NCBI RefSeq assembly: GCF_005503625.1
Contig: NZ_SCMX01000024.1
Coordinates: 1-64,000, forward strand
Reading direction: 5' to 3'
From: Cupriavidus sp. 2SB
GTDB lineage: Bacteria > Pseudomonadota > Gammaproteobacteria > Burkholderiales > Burkholderiaceae
DNA: 64,000 nt
The position numbers and the translations under genes are program-made. The notes beneath the pieces were generated by a model. It was not told the origin of the DNA, searched no databases, and saw only the letters and a list, made by a program, of their open reading frames with translations. Each line of letters begins with the position of its first letter. The stretch's first letter is position 1. Below, in pieces: positions 59,888 through 64,000 of the stretch.

Positions 59888-60560
59888 TCATGTGCCAAGC
59901 CGAGCGATTGCAGCCTCCAGGTCACGTTGGCCAGGCCGACGTGTTGCCTCAATGAACGGCTCGATGAACTGACCAACATTGCGCAAGATCGCCTGCAGCG
60001 AGAAATGCTCCACCCAGTCCGAGAAGACAACTTCGTCTAGTGGTTCGCAGGAAACCGTCACGTCGGACGCCCGGAGAACGGGAGCTCGGGAAAGGTCCAT
60101 CAACTTCATGTTCCTTTCATACGTAGCCCGGCCTGCTGCCGAAGCAATGGCACCGAGAGTCTTCTTCTTTAAATCGACCTTGCCGGCCTCGACATGTGCA
60201 TAGAAGCTCTCAATGGAGCCGCCATGCTGTCCAAACACCTTGAGTGCGGTTGAGATACCTACCCGCGGAAGACCTTCTATGGTATCAGACGCGTCGCCCG
60301 CCAATGCCTTGGCCTGAAGGTAGGTCCAAGGGTCTGGCGTCCCGACATGGTCATGCAAGTCGTCTGCTGTGGCGATCAGCTTTTTTGCGCGTGAATCGAA
60401 CCAACCGATGCCGTGTCCGACGGTGGGTGCGCAGCAGCACGGACAACGACCAGAGAGTGCCGCTGATCGCTTGTACCTCCATCCCTTGCGCGGTCAGGGT
60501 GTGAGAGTACTGATTTGCGTAACCAACTGCAGATCCATCCACGATCATGATTGCGGCCAT
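59888..60560 (-). pseudogene. 5'-3' exonuclease (FEN-like) with internal deletion and frameshift
   Basis: The N-terminus is present from ATG 60560 (AIMIVDGSAVGYANQYSHTL, SGTLWSLSVLLRTH). The C-terminal helix-hairpin-helix part is present from about 60420 (GIGWFDSRAKKLIATADDLH, then YLQAKALAGDASDTIEGLPR). The central part of about 90-100 residues, with most catalytic aspartates, is missing. The two parts are in different frames: the first frame ends a few codons later, and the second continues one base shifted. Intact homologues of this T5-exonuclease/PolA-N family occur on phages and plasmids. The gene is inactive. Confidence 0.78.
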
Positions 60561-60729
60561 CAGTGTTGCTCCCTCTACGCCTTTCACGTTTGATGTGTTC
60601 CCTTGTGCGACGCGCACAACTGGAGTATGCGTACATGATACTGCGGAAATGCGAGGGGTTATAGCTTGATGAGCTGCATCCCCTACGGGCAAGGCCTCGC
60701 ATGGCCTCCATCACAGGGAGATTCATAAC

Positions 60730-61938
60730 ATGGACATGTCCGTAGGAACGCAAGAACAAGCAATTCGCTTCATCACGCCGAAGTTCCTGGAAGGTGCCCC
60801 GGCCGGAAAGCCCAATCAGGTTGGTTTGTCGCCAGAGGTCGAATCCATGCTTGCCCGCGATGCGGTGGTGGCGGTCGGGGTCTCAGGCGGCAAGGATTCG
60901 GATGCCTGCGCTATTGCGGTGGCAAGGCACTTGGATCAGATCGGCCACAAGGGACCGCGGCTGCTGGTGCATTCCGACCTAGGCCGTATCGAGTGGAAGG
61001 ATAGCCTGCCGAGCTGCGAGCGGTTGGCACATCGATTGGGTTGGGAACTGCTGGTGGTTCGTCGGCAGGCTGGCGATATGCTGGACCGCTGGGAAGTACG
61101 GTGGCAGAAAAGTGTCTCGCGGTACGAGGACATGTCCTGTGTGAAGCTCATCCTTCCCTGGAGCACGCCGTCGATGCGATTCTGCACGAGCGAAATGAAG
61201 ACACACCTCATATCCAGTGCGTTGCGAAAGCGCTTCCCGCAGGGAGACATTCTCAACGTGACGGGGATTCGCCGACAGGAAAGCAAGAACCGCAGCAAGA
61301 TGCCGATCTGGGCGCCGAACTCCGGACTGACCCGCAAGAGTGGGGTTGGGATGACGTGGAACGCCATCATCGACTGGCCTGTCCAGGACGTGGTGCATGC
61401 GATCCATGATGCGGAACTCGAGCTCCATGAGGCTTACACGAAGTACGGTATGTCAAGGGTCTCATGTTCGTTCTGCATAATGTCATCCGAGGCCGATCTG
61501 ATAGCCTCCGCGATGTGCGAGGACAACCACGAGCCATACATCCGCATGGTGGAACTGGAGGCAAGGTCGTCATTTGCCTTCCAGGGGAACCGGTGGTTGT
61601 CCGACGTGGCGCCCCACGTCCTGCCGCCGTCGCTGCGAATCCGGGCCGACAAGGCCAAGGCAGTTGCGGCACAGCGACAGGTGATAGAGGCCGCGATCCC
61701 GGAACATCTACTCTATACGGCTGGTTGGCCGACGTGCCTTCCCTCGCGGGAAGAGGCGGGGCTCCTGGCTGGTGTTCGCACGGAGGTTTCGGCGCTACTC
61801 GGGCTCAACGCCCAGTGCCTCGATGCCACCAGCGTGCTGAACCGTTACGGCAGTTTGCTGGAGCTGAAAGTGGCCAAGGGCAAAGCTGGCTCGGCGGAGG
61901 ATACCTATCCCCAGCAGACGGAGCTTTGTTTTGGTTGA
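60730..61938 (+). CDS. PAPS-reductase-like PP-loop protein
   Basis: This protein of 402 residues has the PP-loop SGGKDS (S52-S57) in VAVGVSGGKDSDACAIAV, typical of N-type ATP pyrophosphatases. Cysteine segments include WSTPSMRFCTSEMKTH and SCSFCIMSS, and a VTGIRRQESKNRSKMP loop is present. The closest named families are phosphoadenosine-phosphosulfate reductase and DndC, the latter making DNA phosphorothioates. No other dnd or cysteine-synthesis genes are nearby, so a sulfate-assimilation or full Dnd role is unlikely. Similar free-standing genes occur on phages and plasmids. A GGGAG site precedes the ATG. Confidence 0.85.
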   Translation: MDMSVGTQEQAIRFITPKFLEGAPAGKPNQVGLSPEVESMLARDAVVAVGVSGGKDSDACAIAVARHLDQIGHKGPRLLVHSDLGRIEWKDSLPSCERLAHRLGWELLVVRRQAGDMLDRWEVRWQKSVSRYEDMSCVKLILPWSTPSMRFCTSEMKTHLISSALRKRFPQGDILNVTGIRRQESKNRSKMPIWAPNSGLTRKSGVGMTWNAIIDWPVQDVVHAIHDAELELHEAYTKYGMSRVSCSFCIMSSEADLIASAMCEDNHEPYIRMVELEARSSFAFQGNRWLSDVAPHVLPPSLRIRADKAKAVAAQRQVIEAAIPEHLLYTAGWPTCLPSREEAGLLAGVRTEVSALLGLNAQCLDATSVLNRYGSLLELKVAKGKAGSAEDTYPQQTELCFG

Positions 61939-61983
61939 CGTGAAACCAAACCCAATATGGATGTGCGATGACAGAGACCGAAT

Positions 61984-62199
61984 TTGACGCCGCTTGTCGG
62001 CTTTGCCAAACGCTGGATACAAGGGCCAGTGACGTCGGAGTTCTTGAAGAAGGCCGATGAAAAGCGATTCATTTGGATTCGCGACGACTTCCTGACTGTT
62101 GAGTGTGTAGTGAGAACCGGCGAGAAGCTGGCTTTCTTGATGCACGTGGCCAAAGTCAAGAAGGAGGTGCGGGAAACTGGGTACGTGTTCTTCGCGTAG
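61984..62199 (+). CDS. Small unknown protein
   Basis: This frame of 71 residues (from TTG 61984; ADEKRFIWIRDDFLTVECVV) has a strand-rich protein-like pattern and ends GYVFFA. A competing 30-codon frame starts at ATG 61968. No family is recognised. A terminator follows. Confidence 0.45.
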   Translation: MTPLVGFAKRWIQGPVTSEFLKKADEKRFIWIRDDFLTVECVVRTGEKLAFLMHVAKVKKEVRETGYVFFA

Positions 62200-62231
62200 T
62201 CGGAACGCATCTGTTGCGTGAAACTCCCTCC

Positions 62232-62271
62232 AAGCCCGCTGACGCGACTTAGGTCGTGCAGCGGGCTTTTC
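62232..62271 (+). terminator. Terminator
   Basis: AAGCCCGCTG pairs with CAGCGGGCTT, extended inward by a GCGAC/GTCGT stem around TTAG, followed by a short T run. Confidence 0.8.
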
Positions 62272-62438
62272 TCTTTGGCGCTGGCGTGCGCCGGCCGGGC
62301 TGGGGGACGCCAACTGGATCGCCCCCCCCCAACAGTCGGCTCATCCCACCCGTGCCGAGGTTCGTGCAACCGCGTGTGGTGCATCTCTCTCCATCTGATC
62401 AATCGCGGCGCCGTCCGCACACCACAAGGAGAAGGGAA

Positions 62439-62807
62439 ATGACACTTAACCAATCGGAACAGCAAGGCCTGAAGAGCGCGATCTTGGTCCATGAATCCCA
62501 GGCTGGCGTGGTCGAGCATTGCTTCTGCACGAAGGAACAAGCCGAGGCGACGCTGCGCGCATCCCCCGACGCCGATACCGGCGCAAGCATGTTCGTCACT
62601 GAAGAAGCTCTCGAGGCGGAGATGGTGTACTCGACATCTCCAGATCTGCGAGCACGCGTTGAGGCTGCCAAGTCCAAACTTCAATTCGATATCGCTGTCC
62701 GCGACGCGCTGAATCGAAACGGTGTGCCGGCTGACCGCATCCTTCGGGTTGCAGTCTACAAAGCAATCAAGGAGCTGCGGGAGACCGTGCTTCGTCCGGT
62801 GTGCTAA
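62439..62807 (+). CDS. Small unknown protein
   Basis: This protein of 122 residues (MTLNQSEQQGLKSAILVHES) starts at ATG 62439 with AAGGAG 8 bases upstream. It has a long C-terminal helix (SKLQFDIAVRDALNRNGVPA, with VAVYKAIKELRETV). No family is recognised. It belongs to a run of short plasmid genes. Confidence 0.65.
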   Translation: MTLNQSEQQGLKSAILVHESQAGVVEHCFCTKEQAEATLRASPDADTGASMFVTEEALEAEMVYSTSPDLRARVEAAKSKLQFDIAVRDALNRNGVPADRILRVAVYKAIKELRETVLRPVC

Positions 62808-62831
62808 AGCCTATCGATCTCAGGAGAGACT

Positions 62832-63191
62832 GTGAAATCAACGATCATTGATTGCCTCGCGGAACTCGGCTGGCAGAAGGACAGCATTGTCGATGCCTTC
62901 AGCAAGACGTTCGAAACTGTCGTTGCACCGAAGAAGGCCAGCGTTTGGCTGAGTTTCGATCAGGAGGGCAATCGCTGGTGGCTCCGCAACGGTGAGTTCA
63001 CCAGTGCCGGAGAGAACGTACTGGCGGCCTGCCATGCGATCATTCCCATCGGGATGCCTCCCAATGAAATCCAGAAAGCTGTCGAGGCGCTTGTTGCCGA
63101 GATGGAGTACAGGATAACTGGAGCGTACTCGGTTCGCCTTCTACGTCAACGGGACGCAGATACCGCACCCAGCTCCACATCGCCGTTCTGA
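62832..63191 (+). CDS. Small unknown protein
   Basis: This protein of 119 residues starts at GTG 62832 with AGGAGA upstream. It contains strands around SVWLSFDQEGNRWWLRNGEF, a pattern like small DNA- or ligand-binding domains, and a helix KAVEALVAEMEYRITGAYSV. No family is recognised. It follows the previous gene after 24 bases. Confidence 0.6.
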   Translation: MKSTIIDCLAELGWQKDSIVDAFSKTFETVVAPKKASVWLSFDQEGNRWWLRNGEFTSAGENVLAACHAIIPIGMPPNEIQKAVEALVAEMEYRITGAYSVRLLRQRDADTAPSSTSPF

Positions 63192-63201
63192 AGAGCTCCC
63201 C

Positions 63202-63236
63202 CCCTCCCTACGCTACCAAGCGTTCGGAGGGCTTTT
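63202..63236 (+). terminator. Terminator
   Basis: CCCTCC pairs with GGAGGG outside an inner CGCT/AGCG stem, followed by five T residues. Confidence 0.7.
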
Positions 63237-63335
63237 TCATGGTCGACTCCAGAGGAGGTGTCAACTGGACCGCCCCTCAATATGTCCCGGCGTTGCTCAT
63301 CTCCAGCAGCAACTCAACCCTACAAGGAGTCGGAC

Positions 63336-63776
63336 ATGAATCAACAGGAGAATATGGTGCCAGCAGTGACTGGCCAGGTGATGCAGGGCTACGCGGACTC
63401 GCCAGTGATTCTGGCGCCCTCTGGCCGGTTCATTACGGACAATCGAAACCGCAAGGTGGCTGAGGTATTCCAGCCGGGAGATTCCCCCGCGGAAGCCGAA
63501 GTGATGAAGCGGCGAATTGTAGGCTCGTTCAACGCGCTGCCAGACTTGGTTGGTGTTCTTCTTCGGGCGGACAAAGAGGGCAGCTTGTGGCAGGCCCTCT
63601 ACAACGAGGGAATCACTGACGCCTACGATGAAGCACTGTCGCAGGCAGTGAAGGCATTGGGCGAGGAAGGCCTTACGACCGTCGCGCACCGTTACGATCT
63701 CGACCTCGAAGCCATCCGGGCCAAAACCGATCCAGATCGGGGCATGAATACCCCTGAGCCGCCGGCGATCGCGTGA
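63336..63776 (+). CDS. Unknown protein
   Basis: This protein of 146 residues (MNQQENMVPAVTGQVMQGYA) starts at ATG 63336, set by AAGGAG 8 bases upstream; the longer frame to 63258 lacks one. It contains ILAPSGRFITDNRNRKVAEV and a helical second half (LVGVLLRADKEGSLWQALYN). No family is recognised. Confidence 0.65.
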   Translation: MNQQENMVPAVTGQVMQGYADSPVILAPSGRFITDNRNRKVAEVFQPGDSPAEAEVMKRRIVGSFNALPDLVGVLLRADKEGSLWQALYNEGITDAYDEALSQAVKALGEEGLTTVAHRYDLDLEAIRAKTDPDRGMNTPEPPAIA

Positions 63777-63795
63777 CACATTAACCAGCAGCATG

Positions 63796-63821
63796 CCCAC
63801 CGCTCTCTTTGAGGCGGTGGG
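63796..63821 (+). terminator. Terminator
   Basis: CCCACCGC pairs with GCGGTGGG around a 10-base loop and is followed by ATTTCTATTT. Confidence 0.75.
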
Positions 63822-63931
63822 ATTTCTATTTCCTTCCGTGCAGTGACGCTAGGCAGTGGCACGCCTATATCTCCCTGGTACGCATATCCCATAGCAAGTC
63901 CAACCCTGAACTAACAAAGGAGAACTCCGCT

Positions 63932-64000
63932 ATGGGTTTCAAATCGCAGATCGCACTTTACAAGGCATTCTTGGTCGCCGGCTTCAGTCTGGCGAAGCTT
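63932..64000 (+). CDS. Start of a gene cut by the window end
   Basis: ATG at 63932 with AAAGGAG upstream opens a frame (MGFKSQIALYKAFLVAGFSL) that runs to the window edge. The first 23 residues suggest a short amphipathic or membrane N-terminus. No family can be given. Confidence 0.6.
   Translation, partial: MGFKSQIALYKAFLVAGFSLAKL

Noticed and set aside
60730-61938. Call of dndC and a DNA phosphorothioation system
   Set aside because: No dndB, dndD, dndE or restriction partners are nearby, so only the PP-loop family is stated.

Overview
The window is about 64 kb of a large plasmid or secondary replicon, most likely from a betaproteobacterium (Burkholderiales such as Ralstonia, Cupriavidus or Burkholderia). 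This host guess is an inference from moderately high GC, gene style and gene families. The replicon evidence is direct: parA-parB with a cluster of 15-bp parS-like palindromes (43.3-46.4 kb), a Rep_3-type initiator (46.7-48.1 kb), and an iteron-rich origin with a DnaA box (48.1-49.5 kb). No rRNA, tRNA or CRISPR array was seen.

Left part (0-29 kb) is accessory DNA. It opens inside a tyrosine recombinase gene. A Tn7/Tn5053-like transposition module follows: a TnsA-like protein that seems to lack its catalytic residues, then TniA with a DD(35)E triad, TniB and TniQ. Next is a Gabija-like defence pair (OLD nuclease plus UvrD-like helicase). A DNA-processing block (OB-fold protein, topoisomerase III, membrane-anchored HD protein) spans 10-16.6 kb, followed by a lipoprotein protease and an HU-like protein. 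At 21.3-26.8 kb a tightly packed operon encodes a KAP NTPase, an HNH endonuclease, a 726-residue tyrosine recombinase and an AbiEii-like nucleotidyltransferase. It is the best candidate here for an undescribed mobile defence system. Several small unknown genes and an IS3-family remnant follow.

Middle part (30-42 kb) is a DNA-repair region: ku, a MerR-TPR protein and ligD (end joining); a NucS-like nuclease; then imuA-imuB-dnaE2 behind a near-perfect LexA box, and a SRAP/YedK protein. Together these give end joining, SOS mutagenesis and abasic-site protection. A fragment of a second SRAP gene lies just downstream.

Right part (43-64 kb) holds partition, replication initiation and the origin. 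It continues with two adjacent GGDEF-EAL proteins (one degenerate, one intact), an HDOD protein, a DUF6538 protein without an integrase catalytic domain, a deleted 5'-3' exonuclease gene, a PAPS-reductase-like PP-loop protein and small unknown genes.

The decamer TACGTGTTAT occurs exactly at four places (9952, 16621, 53084 reverse, 56997), each in or beside a predicted promoter of a plasmid gene. This suggests one regulator linking the DNA-processing block, the protease, the c-di-GMP protein and an unknown gene.
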